Part shown: piece after piece, positions 12,101 through 21,674 of the stretch
Position numbering within the stretch: the stretch's first letter is position 1
Layout: each line of letters opens with the position of its first letter
Assembly (NCBI GenBank): GCA_031253995.1
Contig: JAIRVG010000055.1
Span: forward strand, 22,983-86,982
Source: Paucimonas sp.
Lineage (GTDB): Bacteria; Pseudomonadota; Gammaproteobacteria; Pseudomonadales; Pseudomonadaceae
Direction: 5' to 3'
Length of the DNA: 64,000 nt
Notes under the pieces: model-generated
Databases searched by the model: none
What the model saw: only the letters and a program-made list of their open reading frames with translations
What the model was told of the DNA's origin: nothing
Translations under genes and position numbers: made by a program

Positions 12101-14427
12101 AGGTCCAGCAAGGCCTCGCACAGCTCATCGACCTGCCACAGGTTGGCGAGGTGGGCACTCTGGCCCAGGGTGGTCAGTTCGTCCAGCAGCGAGGTGAGTT
12201 CGTGGCGCTCGCCGGGGTGTTCCTGCCAGCGCAGCAGCAGGGATTCGGCGTCCAGCAGGATATCCATGCCCTGTTCGAGGAAGCTGGCGATCAGTTGCGG
12301 GTCGCGCTTGATACGCAGGCTCTGGTCCGGCGAATCGAGCAGCGCCCGGAGCCGAGCCTCGACCACCTGGTCGACCTGCTCGATAAGGATCTCCGCGCCC
12401 TTGATCGGCGCCAGCGGCGTCGTGCCGAGCTGGTCCAGGCCGCGACGCAGCAGGGGCTCGGCCATTTGCAGGAGGTAGACCTCGTCGAGGTCGAAGCCCA
12501 CTTGATGGGCCTTGAACTCGCGGGCCAGCAGGTCCAGGGCGGTGGCCAGCTCGGCGATCGGCGTGACCCCGGCCATCGCCGCGCTGCCTTTGAGGGTGTG
12601 CAGGGCCCGTTGCAGGTCGTCGCTGACCGGCGCCGGCAGGTGCATCTCGGCGCCTTCCAGGAAGGCATCGAGGCTGGCCAGGTGGGTCTGCGCCTCGTTG
12701 CGGAAGATCTCCAGCAGTTGTGGGTCGAGGGCTTCGGCATGTTCCGCGTCACTGGCGCCATCGTTCATCGCCAGGGCGTGCAGGAGGCTGGCCAGGTGCT
12801 CGACATGGGCGTGGGCATGCACCTCGCCGCTGGCGAATTCGGCGACCAGCCCCGGCATCAGGGTCATGGCCTGGCCGATCGCCTTGAGCACGTCGCCGCG
12901 GCGGCCGACACGGCCTTCGAGCATGCGGTTGAGCAGATGTTCGGTGGCCCAGGCCAGTTCGGCCAGGACCAGGGCGCGGACCATCCGCCCGCTGCCCTTG
13001 AGGGTATGGAAACCGCGGCGCAGCTCGATCAGCGCCTCCCGCGGGTGGCCCTCGCCACACCAGCGGCGCCAGTGTTCATCCAACTGCTCCAGGACTTCCT
13101 CGGCTTCTTCGAGAAACACCTCGCGCAATTCGTCGTCCACCGGCTCCGGCGCGGCGATGGCCAGCGGTGCCACTTGCACCGGCCGCGCCAGCACCGGAAA
13201 GCCCAGCGCCGCCAGGGCCCGACGCGCGCGGGCCAGGAGCGCTTCGACATCGGCCTGCAGGTCGATGCTCAGGGCTTGCAGGTAGCAGTCGAGGCTGCCG
13301 ATGACGTCGGCCAGGTGCTCCAGCTCGATGTCACCGGGCAGGGATTCGGCCTGCAGCACATGGGCCTGCAGGTAGTCGGTGCAGCGCTGCACCACGGCGG
13401 CGGGCTGCGGCAGCATGAGCATGGCCAGGGCGCCACGGATCTGTCCGAGCAGGTCGGGCAGCGGTTGCAGGCGCTGGCGTTCCCAGCCGGCTTCGAGGCA
13501 GTCGGCGATCAGGTCGCGGGCCTGCAGCAGCACGCCGTGGGCTTCATCCAGCACCAGCTGGCGGATCTCGCCGATATCGGTGCCGGCCGGCGGGCTCTGG
13601 TTGGCGGACTCCATGGAGCCGACCATGCCGCCAAGGGTCGCCTCGGCGTACTGCAAGGCCCCGGACACGTCCAGCAGCAGCGGCAGTTCCGCGGCGCGCT
13701 GGCCGCTGACCATGCCCTGCAGGGTCGCAACCTGGTCGAGGATCACCCGGCGCGGCTGGTTGAAACCGAGCACCGCGAGGGTATCGGCGATCTGCCGCAG
13801 CGGCGCGAGCAGCGGTTCCAGTTCCTGCACCTGTTGCTGGCCGCCACGGACGAACTGGTCGATGCGTTCCTTGATGCGCAGCAGGTCCTCGCTGATGGCG
13901 CCCATCACCGAACGCATGGCATCGCGGCCGGGCATGTCGGAGAGGCGGCCATGCAGGGCGTCCAGGGACAGTTCGAAGTTTTCCCCGGAGACGCCCAGCG
14001 CGCTTTCACCCAGCGCTTCGACGCCACGGGCGGCGCGCAGCTGGTTGAGCAGTGGCAGGACCAGCAGCGGCAGGTCGCGACGGGCGCCGCGCAGGCGTTC
14101 CAGGTACAGCGGCAACTGGGCCAGCGCGCGCGACAGGGCGGCCTGGGCCTCGCTGCGGGCGGACACACGGCCCTCGGCCAGGGCCCGGGCCAGCAGCTCC
14201 ATTTCTTCGGCAAGCAGGGCCGCGCCCTTGAATTCCAGGAGCACCAGGCAGCCGCCCACCTGGTGCAGCGGCTCGATGCCGTTGTCCAGATGCTCGCTTT
14301 CACCTGCGACGAACTGCTCCAGCGCTTGGCGCGCCTGAGCGAGACTCTCGTCGATCGCCTCCCTGACCCATGCCAGGGCGACGAAATCTTGCCGGTCAGC
14401 CATGTCTGCTTCCAACACATAACTCAT
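9121..14427 (-). CDS. chpA: Hybrid chemotaxis histidine kinase ChpA (multiple Hpt domains, CheA-type kinase, CheW and REC domains)
   Basis: 1768 aa; four HTLKG Hpt motifs (FHTLKGSGRM, LHTLKGSAAM, LHTLKGGAQM, LHTLKGGARM); kinase ISGRGLGMDVV; C-terminal REC VVDDSVTVRKVTGRLLERHG...LLLDIEMPRMDGFE. Confidence 0.92.
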   Translation of the reverse strand: MSYVLEADMADRQDFVALAWVREAIDESLAQARQALEQFVAGESEHLDNGIEPLHQVGGCLVLLEFKGAALLAEEMELLARALAEGRVSARSEAQAALSRALAQLPLYLERLRGARRDLPLLVLPLLNQLRAARGVEALGESALGVSGENFELSLDALHGRLSDMPGRDAMRSVMGAISEDLLRIKERIDQFVRGGQQQVQELEPLLAPLRQIADTLAVLGFNQPRRVILDQVATLQGMVSGQRAAELPLLLDVSGALQYAEATLGGMVGSMESANQSPPAGTDIGEIRQLVLDEAHGVLLQARDLIADCLEAGWERQRLQPLPDLLGQIRGALAMLMLPQPAAVVQRCTDYLQAHVLQAESLPGDIELEHLADVIGSLDCYLQALSIDLQADVEALLARARRALAALGFPVLARPVQVAPLAIAAPEPVDDELREVFLEEAEEVLEQLDEHWRRWCGEGHPREALIELRRGFHTLKGSGRMVRALVLAELAWATEHLLNRMLEGRVGRRGDVLKAIGQAMTLMPGLVAEFASGEVHAHAHVEHLASLLHALAMNDGASDAEHAEALDPQLLEIFRNEAQTHLASLDAFLEGAEMHLPAPVSDDLQRALHTLKGSAAMAGVTPIAELATALDLLAREFKAHQVGFDLDEVYLLQMAEPLLRRGLDQLGTTPLAPIKGAEILIEQVDQVVEARLRALLDSPDQSLRIKRDPQLIASFLEQGMDILLDAESLLLRWQEHPGERHELTSLLDELTTLGQSAHLANLWQVDELCEALLDLYGAVEESSLAADAHFFVEAQQAHEALINMLDQIAAGQEVEPCPERLHALRELLDQGLDPAAMGLVRQHADGTSSVVALDDVTRELAGQDTDHELVALFLEEAIDVLDSADQALKRWIDDPENPSVLSSLQRDLHTLKGGAQMAGMGALDVLAHELELLYEGLVDRRFSPSLELASLLRGSHTLLARLLAQLSQGQVLDSVVESLGALREYRHHAQPAAATAKAEQPEQEGDKELLDIFLEEGVDIVESAAAALTRWQADPRNGVEVENLLRDLHTLKGGARMVEIAPIGDLAHELEFLYEHLAAGQLQPSPALFSLLQNCHDRLAHMLDAVRLQQPLHAATALIDYIRNFSSAALSDSAATAPGSDSAPAEAPAPAPERAALDMVKVNAELLDDLGNQAAETSILRGRLEQQINDAQIALNEMETTLERMRDQLRRLDTETQGSLLGRLQIDGDAYEDFDPLEMDRHSQLQQLSRALSESASDLLDLKETLGARNQMAQSLLSQQARVNSELQEGLMRTRMVPFERLVPRLQRVVRQTASELGKQVELVVGNAEGEMDRSVLERMVAPLEHMLRNAVDHGLESREARLAAGKPEQGMIALNLLHEGADIVIEMFDDGAGVPLEAVRKKAIKRGLLDPRSELSDHEVMQFILQPGFSTAEKITQISGRGLGMDVVHEEVKQLGGSMVISSVAGKGARFLIRLPFTVSVNRALMVHCGEEQYAVPLNAIDGVVRVPPAELEACYRLDPPRYEYAGRRYELRYLGELLQGERQPRLLGQSLPLPVLLVHAHDQQFAVQVDSLSASREIVVKSLGPQFAAVQGLAGATLLGDGRVVLILDVLTQLRSLHLRLAQQAGRPEREVQAQAGSGPAGPLLVLVVDDSVTVRKVTGRLLERHGMHVLTAKDGVDAMAVMAEHRPDVLLLDIEMPRMDGFEVATQVRQDPRLKHLPIIMITSRTGQKHRDRAMAIGVNDYLGKPYQESVLLQSIARWSQFNA

Positions 14428-14466
14428 TGAATTTTCGCGGACCCTGTGGGGGCGCGTAACGCTGGA

Positions 14467-16509
14467 TCAACGCGGGTCAGCTGGCAGGGTAAAGCCCGAC
14501 ACCGAGCGCCGCATCTCGCTGGCCATGCGCGCCAGGTCGCCGATGCTCTCGGCGGTGGCTGTGGAGCCGGACGAGGTCTGCGAGGTGATCTGCTGGATGA
14601 TCGCCATGGTGTGGGAGATCTGCCCGGCCGACGAGGTCTGCAACTGCGCCGCGTCGGAAATGCTCAGGATCAGGTCGGCCAGGGTCTGCGACACGCCCTC
14701 GATCTCTTCCAGGGCCACCCCGGCGTCCTGGGCCAGCCGTGCGCCGCGCACCACTTCCGCCGTAGTTTGCTCCATGGAAATCACCGCCTCGTTGGTGTCG
14801 GCCTGGATCGCCCGCACCAGCGCCTCGATCTGCCGGGTGGCCGAGGACGACCGCTCCGCCAGGCGCTGCACCTCATCCGCCACCACGGCAAAACCACGCC
14901 CCGCCTCCCCGGCCATGGACGCCTGGATCGCCGCGTTGAGGGCAAGGATGTTGGTCTGGTCGGCAATGTCGTCGATCAGGCCGACGATATCGCCAATCTC
15001 CTGGGAAGACTCGCCCAGGCGCTTGATCCGCTTGGCGGTGTCCTGGATCTGCTCGCGGATGTTGTCCATGCCGCGGATGGTGTTGTGCACCACCTCGTTG
15101 CCCTTGTTGGCGATGGCCACCGAGCGCTCGGCCACCTTGGCCGACTCGTAGGCATGCCCGGACACCCGGTCGATGGACTCGGCCATGTCGCCCACCGCCA
15201 TCGACGCATCGGCGATCTGCTGGGCCTGGTGCTCGGAGGCCTTGGCCAGCTGGTGCGCGGTGGTCTGCGTGTCTTCCACGGCGGTGGCGACTTCCTCGGC
15301 GCTGAGGTTGATGGTCGCCACCAGGTCGCGCAGCTGATCGATGGAATAGTTGATGGAGTCGGCGATGGCCCCGGTGAAGTCCTCGGTGACCGAGGCGGTG
15401 ACGGTGAGGTCGCCGTCGGCGAGGTCTTCGATCTCGTCCAGCAGGCGCATGATCGCCTGCTGGTTGCGTTCGTTCTTCTGCGCGGTCTCGCTGAGCTGGC
15501 GGTGGGTCTCGCGGACCATCACCAGGCCGATGAGGATGATCGAGGCCAGCGCCAGCAGGCCCAGCACGTAGCCGCCGACGGTGTCCAGGGTACGCCCGCT
15601 GGCCAGGTTCTCGAAGCCGTTGGCCAGGTGCGAGGCTTCGTCCAGCAGGGTCTGCGACAGGCTGAAGATGTTGCCGGCCGCCTTGCGCACGCGGAACAGC
15701 TCCGGCGAGGTTTCGAGGATTTCGTCCACGGAACCGGCGACGAACTGGAACAGCTCGGCGATTTCACCAAGGCGGGCGCGGGCGTCCGGGTCCTGGACGC
15801 GGGTGATCTGCAGGGTCGGGTTGCCACCGAGCATGCCTTCCAGCACCTGGCCGAAGCGGCTGGCATCGCGGCCGAAGGCATCGGCGGCCTGCACCGAGGT
15901 GTCGTCGCCGGCCAGCACGGTGTTGACCGAGCCGAGGATGCGTTCGGCGAGCAGCGCCTGGCGCTGGGCCATGGCCACCTGGTTGGCCGGGGCACCGCTC
16001 TGCAGGAGGATTTCCACCACCTTCTCGTATTCGACCTGCAACTGCGGCACGGTCTCGGCCAGGGTCGCGGCGACCTGGTGCAGGGACAGCACGGTCTGTT
16101 CGCTGGCGAGGATCACGTCGGTGTTCTTGCGCAGGGTTTCCCAGTCGCGCTGCACCGCGTCCATCTCGCCGCGCACCGCCACCGGTGCCGACGGCAGGCC
16201 GGTGCTGCGGTCGCCCTTCTTCAGGTAGCCCCAGCGCTGCTCGAAGTCGTTGCGCGCCTCGCTCAGCAGGCGGAACGCCACGGTCTTGCCGGAGGCCGCC
16301 TCGGTGGCGTTCTTGGCGATGCGCTGGGACAACACCCGCAGCTCGCCGGCGTGGCCGATGTACTGCTTGTCGTGGTTGGCCTGGGTGTTGAGGTAGGCGA
16401 AGTTGGCAAACAGCAGGATGATCGACAGGATCAACACCACGAACAACGCGGCGATCTGCGCACTGCTGCGCGAACCTTTGACTGTACGGGCGGACATGGG
16501 CTGGCTCAC
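14467..16509 (-). CDS. pilJ: Twitching motility methyl-accepting chemotaxis protein PilJ
   Basis: MCP signalling tip [42 protein letters not shown]; located between pilI and chpA. Confidence 0.92.
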   Translation of the reverse strand: MSQPMSARTVKGSRSSAQIAALFVVLILSIILLFANFAYLNTQANHDKQYIGHAGELRVLSQRIAKNATEAASGKTVAFRLLSEARNDFEQRWGYLKKGDRSTGLPSAPVAVRGEMDAVQRDWETLRKNTDVILASEQTVLSLHQVAATLAETVPQLQVEYEKVVEILLQSGAPANQVAMAQRQALLAERILGSVNTVLAGDDTSVQAADAFGRDASRFGQVLEGMLGGNPTLQITRVQDPDARARLGEIAELFQFVAGSVDEILETSPELFRVRKAAGNIFSLSQTLLDEASHLANGFENLASGRTLDTVGGYVLGLLALASIILIGLVMVRETHRQLSETAQKNERNQQAIMRLLDEIEDLADGDLTVTASVTEDFTGAIADSINYSIDQLRDLVATINLSAEEVATAVEDTQTTAHQLAKASEHQAQQIADASMAVGDMAESIDRVSGHAYESAKVAERSVAIANKGNEVVHNTIRGMDNIREQIQDTAKRIKRLGESSQEIGDIVGLIDDIADQTNILALNAAIQASMAGEAGRGFAVVADEVQRLAERSSSATRQIEALVRAIQADTNEAVISMEQTTAEVVRGARLAQDAGVALEEIEGVSQTLADLILSISDAAQLQTSSAGQISHTMAIIQQITSQTSSGSTATAESIGDLARMASEMRRSVSGFTLPADPR

Positions 16510-16524
16510 GGGTCTGGCATTCCT

Positions 16525-17064
16525 TTACAGCGCGACATCGAGAAAGCCCGGGGCCTGGGCCAGGGCGAAGGGGCTGAAGATTCCCCAGCAGTGCTCCCGC
16601 TGGAAATGCCCCTGGATATAGGGCGCGGCGCTGCCCAGCAGGGGCGACGGCGGCGCCAGCTCCAGGCTGTCGAGGGCGAAATGCTGCAGGCCCAGCACTT
16701 CGTCCACCAGCAGGCCGGTGAGCAGTTCGTCATGGTCGACCACCAGTACCCGCCGCTGCTGACGGCCGCTGCCCGGCTCCAGGCCGAGGAAGCCGCCGAG
16801 GTCGGTCACCGGCAGCAACTGCCCGCGCAGGTTGGTGACCCCGGCGACCCATGGCTTGACCCCGGGGATCCGGCTCAGGCGCGGCGCCGTGAGGACTTCG
16901 GCCACCTCGCCCATGGGCGCGACGAAACAGTGCCCGCCCAAGCGAAAACCGATGCCGCTCCAGGTTTGCAGGCGGGTTTCCTGCAGGGGCAGGTCGGCCG
17001 CCAGCAGGCGGCAGCGCCGGTCGATGTCCAGCAGCAGCTCGAAGGCCGTCAGCGACTCGCCCAT
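16525..17064 (-). CDS. pilI: CheW-like adaptor PilI
   Basis: MGESLTAFELLLDIDRRCRLLAADLPLQE...GIGFRLGGHCFVAPMGEVAEVLTAPRLSRIPGVKPWVAGVTNLRGQLLPV; start chosen inside the longer ORF 16525-17805. Confidence 0.88.
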   Translation of the reverse strand: MGESLTAFELLLDIDRRCRLLAADLPLQETRLQTWSGIGFRLGGHCFVAPMGEVAEVLTAPRLSRIPGVKPWVAGVTNLRGQLLPVTDLGGFLGLEPGSGRQQRRVLVVDHDELLTGLLVDEVLGLQHFALDSLELAPPSPLLGSAAPYIQGHFQREHCWGIFSPFALAQAPGFLDVAL

Positions 17065-17075
17065 GGCCCCGCGGG

Positions 17076-17441
17076 TCAAGCGCCGAGGACGTCGTTGAGG
17101 ACGCGGATCAGGTCGTCTTCGTCCACCGGCTTGACCAGGTAGCTCTTGGCGCCCTGGCGGGTGCCCCAGACCTTGTCGGTTTCCTGGTCCTTGGTGGTGA
17201 CGATGACCACCGGGATGTCCTTGGTCGCCGGGTCCTTGCTCAGCTGGCGGGTGGCCTGGAAGCCGTTCATGCCGGGCATGACGATGTCCATCAGCACCGC
17301 GTCGGGCTTTTCCTGGGCAGCCAGGGCCACGCCGTCGGCGCCATTGACCGCCTTGAGCACCTGGTGCCCGTGTTTTTCCAGCATGCCGCTGAGCTTGTAC
17401 ATTTCGGTCGGCGAGTCGTCGACGATGAGAATTCGGGCCAT
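17076..17441 (-). CDS. pilH: Response regulator PilH
   Basis: MARILIVDDSPTEMYKLSGMLEKHGHQVLKAVNGADGVALA...LMDIVMPGMNGFQATRQLSKDPATKDIPVVIVTTKDQETD. Confidence 0.93.
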   Translation of the reverse strand: MARILIVDDSPTEMYKLSGMLEKHGHQVLKAVNGADGVALAAQEKPDAVLMDIVMPGMNGFQATRQLSKDPATKDIPVVIVTTKDQETDKVWGTRQGAKSYLVKPVDEDDLIRVLNDVLGA

Positions 17442-17486
17442 CTTGTTCCCCATGAAAGGCAAGACGCCGGCGCACGGGCGCGGGCG

Positions 17487-17897
17487 TCAGGGTGCGTGTT
17501 GTTCTTCGGCGGTGAAACCCGGCACATGGGCACGGATCGCTTCCAGCAGTTCTTCCTTGCTGAACGGCTTGGTGAGGAACTGGTCGGAACCGACGATGCG
17601 CCCGCGGGCCTTGTCGAACAGGCCGTCGCGGGACGAAAGCATGATGACCGGGGTGTCCTTGAAGGCGCTGTTGTGCTTGACCAGCGCGCAGGTCTGGTAG
17701 CCGTCCAGGCGCGGCATCAGCACGTCGACGAAGATGATCCCGGGACGGTGGTCGACGATCTTGGCCAGGGCATCGAAACCGTCGATGGCCGTGATGACCT
17801 CGCACCCCGCTTCGCTCAGGAGCATCTCGGCGGTGCGGCGAATCGTCTTGGAGTCGTCGATCACCATCACTTTCAATGCCGCGTCGGGCTGAACCAT
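17487..17897 (-). CDS. pilG: Response regulator PilG
   Basis: MVQPDAALKVMVIDDSKTIRRTAEMLLSEAGCEVITAIDGFDALAKIVDHRPGIIFVDVLMPRLDGYQTC. Confidence 0.93.
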   Translation of the reverse strand: MVQPDAALKVMVIDDSKTIRRTAEMLLSEAGCEVITAIDGFDALAKIVDHRPGIIFVDVLMPRLDGYQTCALVKHNSAFKDTPVIMLSSRDGLFDKARGRIVGSDQFLTKPFSKEELLEAIRAHVPGFTAEEQHAP

Positions 17898-18090
17898 ATT
17901 CGCTCTACCATTACTGTCGGATAGCGCCATGCCGGCCACCTGCCACGCATTTTTAGCACACTCAGGGGGTGCATTCCATCGAGCCACGCCGGCCGCGTTT
18001 TTCCCTTGACCGCCGGCGTCGCGAGCGCCACCCTGAGCCACTTTTCATTCGAACCACCGCGGCCCCGCGCCGCCGAGAGGATTTACCCCC

Positions 18091-19044
18091 ATGAGCGTTC
18101 GCCTCGGCATTGTCATGGACCCCATCGCGTCCATCTCCTACAAGAAGGACAGCTCGCTGGCCATGCTGCTGGCCGCCCAGGAACGCGGCTGGGAACTGTT
18201 CTACATGGAACAGAAGGACCTTTACCTGGGCGCCGGCCAGGCCCGCGCGCAAATGCGTCCGCTGAAAGTCTTCGCCAACCCGGAGAAATGGTTCGAGCTG
18301 GAGGCCGAGCAGGACAGCGCCCTGGCCGAGCTGGATGTGATCCTGATGCGCAAGGACCCGCCCTTCGACCTGGAATTCGTCTACAGCACCTACCTGCTGG
18401 AGCAGGCCGAGGCCGAGGGCGTGCTGGTGGTCAACCGCCCGCAGAGCCTGCGCGACTGCAACGAGAAGCTGTTCGCCACGCGTTTCCCCGAGTGCATGGC
18501 GCCGACCCTGGTCAGCCGCCGCGCCGACATCCTGCGTGAATTCGCCGCCACCCACGGCGACGTGATCCTCAAGCCGCTGGACGGCATGGGCGGCGCCTCG
18601 GTGTTCCGTCATCGTCCGGGCGATCCCAACCTGTCGGTCATCCTGGAAACCCTGACCCAGCACGGCCACCAGCAGATCATGGCGCAGGCCTTCCTGCCGG
18701 AGATCAAGGACGGCGACAAGCGCATCCTGATGATCGACGGCGAGCCGGTGCCGTACTGCCTGGCGCGCATCCCGGCCAGCGGCGAAACCCGCGGCAACCT
18801 GGCCGCCGGCGGCCGTGGCGAGGCCCGTCCGCTGACCGACCGCGACCGCTGGATCGCCGCCCAGGTCGGCCCGAGCCTGCGGGAGAAGGGCCTGCTGTTC
18901 GTCGGCCTCGACGTGATCGGCGACTACCTCACCGAGATCAACGTCACCAGCCCGACCTGCATCCGCGAGATCGATGCGGCCTACAACACCAACATCGGCG
19001 GGCAGTTGATGGACGCCATCGATCGCCAGTTGAAGGCACGCTGA
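18091..19044 (+). CDS. gshB: Glutathione synthetase
   Basis: MSVRLGIVMDPIASISYKKDSSLAMLLAAQERGWEL; ATP-grasp GDVILKPLDGMGGASVFR; INVTSPTCIREID. Confidence 0.96.
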   Translation: MSVRLGIVMDPIASISYKKDSSLAMLLAAQERGWELFYMEQKDLYLGAGQARAQMRPLKVFANPEKWFELEAEQDSALAELDVILMRKDPPFDLEFVYSTYLLEQAEAEGVLVVNRPQSLRDCNEKLFATRFPECMAPTLVSRRADILREFAATHGDVILKPLDGMGGASVFRHRPGDPNLSVILETLTQHGHQQIMAQAFLPEIKDGDKRILMIDGEPVPYCLARIPASGETRGNLAAGGRGEARPLTDRDRWIAAQVGPSLREKGLLFVGLDVIGDYLTEINVTSPTCIREIDAAYNTNIGGQLMDAIDRQLKAR

Positions 19045-19129
19045 CCGACGACAAGAGGAAACACCGCGGAGTGGGTTATCATGCCGGTCCTTTGCCACCT
19101 GGCTCCCTGCTCCGCCGGTTGTTCTACAG

Positions 19130-20032
19130 ATGACGCGTCCTGCCGATATCCCCGCCGACTTTGCCCCGCCCCGCGTTCGTCCGGCGGACCGCCTGGGCTT
19201 TACCCTGTTCGTGGCGGCGCTGCTGCACCTGGCGCTGATCCTCGGGGTGGGCTTCAGCATGGCCAAGCCGGAAGAGATCCGCCGCACCATGGAAATCACC
19301 CTGGCCACCTTCAAGAGCGAGGTGAAGCCCAGGCAGGCCGATTTCCTCGCCCAGGAAAACCAGCAAGGCAGCGGCACCCTGGACAAGGCGGAAGTACCGA
19401 AGACCACCGAGGTCGCGCCGTTCCAGGACAGCAAGGTGAACAAGGTCACGCCGCCACCGGTATCGCGCAAGGAAGAGGTGCCACCGCCGCCGGCCAAGGC
19501 CGCGGTCACTACCGTCGCGCCGAAGCCGCAGAAAGTGCAGCCGGCGCCCAAGGAAACCAAGCCGCAACAGGCGCCGAAGGCCCAGACCCCGGATTTCGAC
19601 AGCTCGCAGCTGTCCGACCAGATCGCCAGCCTCGAAGCCGAACTGGCCAACGAACAGCAGCTCTACGCCAAGCGCCCGCGCATCCACCGCCTCAGCGCCG
19701 CCTCGACCATGCGCGACAAGGGCGCCTGGTACAAGGACGAGTGGCGCAAGAAGGTCGAGCGCATCGGCAACCTCAACTACCCCGACGAAGCCCGCCGCCA
19801 GCAGATCTACGGCAGCCTGCGACTGATGGTCTCGATCAACCGCGACGGTTCGCTGTACGAAGTGCTGGTGCTGGAGTCGTCCGGCCAGCCGCTGCTGGAC
19901 CAGGCGGCGCAGCGCATCGTGCGCCTGGCCGCGCCTTTCGCGCCGTTCACGGGCGACCTGTCGGACATCGACCGGCTGGAAATCATCCGTACCTGGCGTT
20001 TTGCCCGGGGCGACCGCCTGTCCAGCAATTAA
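19130..20032 (+). CDS. Energy transducer TonB (TonB3-like, next to pilG/gshB)
   Basis: Single N-terminal TM, Pro/Lys-rich linker, C-terminal TonB domain (GSLYEVLVLESSGQPLLDQAAQRIVRLAAPFAPF). Confidence 0.85.
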   Translation: MTRPADIPADFAPPRVRPADRLGFTLFVAALLHLALILGVGFSMAKPEEIRRTMEITLATFKSEVKPRQADFLAQENQQGSGTLDKAEVPKTTEVAPFQDSKVNKVTPPPVSRKEEVPPPPAKAAVTTVAPKPQKVQPAPKETKPQQAPKAQTPDFDSSQLSDQIASLEAELANEQQLYAKRPRIHRLSAASTMRDKGAWYKDEWRKKVERIGNLNYPDEARRQQIYGSLRLMVSINRDGSLYEVLVLESSGQPLLDQAAQRIVRLAAPFAPFTGDLSDIDRLEIIRTWRFARGDRLSSN

Positions 20033-20080
20033 CGACAGCGCAGCTTGTCAGCCCGCCGCCTCACCGCCACACTACCGGGT

Positions 20081-20650
20081 ATGAAAAATTTCAGCCCGAG
20101 CTACCTCAAGCATCAGTTCCTGATCGCCATGCCGCACATGGCGGACCCGAACTTTGCCCAGACCCTCACCTACATCGTCGAGCACAATGCCAACGGTGCC
20201 ATGGGCCTGGTGGTCAACCGTCCGCAGGAACTGAACCTGGCCGACATCCTCGAACAGCTGCGCCCCGAGGAAGAACCGTCGCCGTCCAGCCTGAACGTGC
20301 CGATCTACATCGGCGGGCCGGTGCAGACCGACCGCGGTTTCGTCCTGCACACCAATGAAAAGGCCTACCAGGCCACCATCCAGCTCGACGACCTGGCGCT
20401 CTCCACCTCGCAGGACGTGCTGTTCGCCATCGCCAACGGCAACGGCCCCCGGCACAGCCTGATCACCCTCGGCTACGCCGGCTGGGAGGCCGGGCAACTG
20501 GAGGCCGAACTGGCCGACAACGCCTGGCTGAACTGCCCGTTCGACCCCGAGATCATCTTCGGCATGGCCACCGAGCTGCGCCTCGATGCCGCCGCCGCGC
20601 GCCTGGGCATCAACCTGCACCTGCTGACCAGCCAGGCGGGGCACGCCTGA
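20081..20650 (+). CDS. YqgE/AlgH family protein
   Basis: MKNFSPSYLKHQFLIAMPHMADPNFAQTLTYIVEHNANGAMGLVVNRPQELNLADIL. Confidence 0.93.
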   Translation: MKNFSPSYLKHQFLIAMPHMADPNFAQTLTYIVEHNANGAMGLVVNRPQELNLADILEQLRPEEEPSPSSLNVPIYIGGPVQTDRGFVLHTNEKAYQATIQLDDLALSTSQDVLFAIANGNGPRHSLITLGYAGWEAGQLEAELADNAWLNCPFDPEIIFGMATELRLDAAAARLGINLHLLTSQAGHA

Positions 20651-21081
20651 TGGCCGAGCTTCGTCTGCTGCTGGGTTTCGACTACGGCAGCAAGCAGATC
20701 GGCGTCGCCGTCGGCCAGGTCATCACCGGCCAGGCCCGCGAGCTGTGCACGCTCAAGGCGCAGAACGGCGTGCCGGACTGGAACCAGGTGGAAAAGCTGA
20801 TCAAGGAATGGAAGCCCGACGCCCTGGTTGTCGGCCTGCCGCTGAACATGGACGGCACCCCCAGCGAAATGAGCGACCGCGCCGAAAAGTTCGCCCGCCG
20901 CCTGAACGGCCGCTTCAACCTGCCGGTACACACCCACGACGAACGCCTGACCACCTTCGAGGCCAAGGGCGAGCGCATGGCCCGTGGCGGCCAGCGTGGC
21001 AGCTATCGCGACAACCCGGTGGACGCCATCGCCGCCGCCCTGCTCCTGCAAGGCTGGCTGGAGGCCAATACCGCGTCGTAA
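20650..21081 (+). CDS. ruvX: Putative pre-16S rRNA nuclease / Holliday junction resolvase RuvX (YqgF)
   Basis: LLLGFDYGSKQIGVAVGQ; VVGLPLNMDGTPSEMSDRAEKFARRL; DERLTT. Confidence 0.93.
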   Translation: MAELRLLLGFDYGSKQIGVAVGQVITGQARELCTLKAQNGVPDWNQVEKLIKEWKPDALVVGLPLNMDGTPSEMSDRAEKFARRLNGRFNLPVHTHDERLTTFEAKGERMARGGQRGSYRDNPVDAIAAALLLQGWLEANTAS

Positions 21082-21143
21082 TCCCCCGAATCTTTGGTTT
21101 CAAGTCGGGCCAGCCCACTGCCCCGGCGTTTTGAGGAGCAAGC

Positions 21144-21662
21144 ATGAGCCTACCCAATCCCGCCGACCTGATCCGGCAGATGGCCGTCGATCTTCGCGCC
21201 CATCTGAGCCGCCGCACCATCGCCGAACCGCGTTTCATCGGTATCCGTACCGGTGGCGTCTGGGTGGCCCAGGCGCTGCTGGACGAACTGGGCAACGACA
21301 GCGCCCTCGGCACCCTCGACGTGTCCTTCTACCGCGACGACTTCAGCCAGAACGGCCTGCACCCGCAGGTGCGCCCCTCGGAGCTGCCGTTCGAGATCGA
21401 AGGCCAGCACCTGGTGCTGGTGGACGACGTGCTGATGAGCGGCCGGACCATCCGCGCCGCCCTCAACGAACTGTTCGACTATGGCCGCCCGGCCAGCGTG
21501 ACCCTGGTGTGCCTGCTCGACCTCGATGCCGGTGAACTGCCGATCCGTCCCAATGTTGTTGGCGCGACCCTGTCGCTGGCCCCCCATGAACGGGTAAAAT
21601 TGCTCGGCCCCGCGCCGCTCGTCCTGGAGCGCCAGGACCTCGCCTCCGCTTCCGCCCTTTAA
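21144..21662 (+). CDS. pyrR: Bifunctional pyr operon regulator / uracil phosphoribosyltransferase PyrR
   Basis: PRPP-binding [27 protein letters not shown]; upstream of pyrB. Confidence 0.93.
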   Translation: MSLPNPADLIRQMAVDLRAHLSRRTIAEPRFIGIRTGGVWVAQALLDELGNDSALGTLDVSFYRDDFSQNGLHPQVRPSELPFEIEGQHLVLVDDVLMSGRTIRAALNELFDYGRPASVTLVCLLDLDAGELPIRPNVVGATLSLAPHERVKLLGPAPLVLERQDLASASAL

Positions 21663-21674
21663 GAGTCCCCCGCG

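Noticed and set aside
9040-14430. 1796-aa plus-strand ORF opposite chpA
   Set aside because: Antisense shadow ORF produced by high-GC codon bias; low-complexity His/Gln/Arg-rich translation; the minus-strand ChpA has clear domains.
14446-17142. 898-aa plus-strand ORF opposite pilJ/pilI
   Set aside because: Shadow ORF from GC bias; minus-strand genes are well supported.
17064-17805. N-terminal part of the 426-aa ORF 16525-17805
   Set aside because: This part overlaps pilH and pilG in another frame; PilI starts at 17064.
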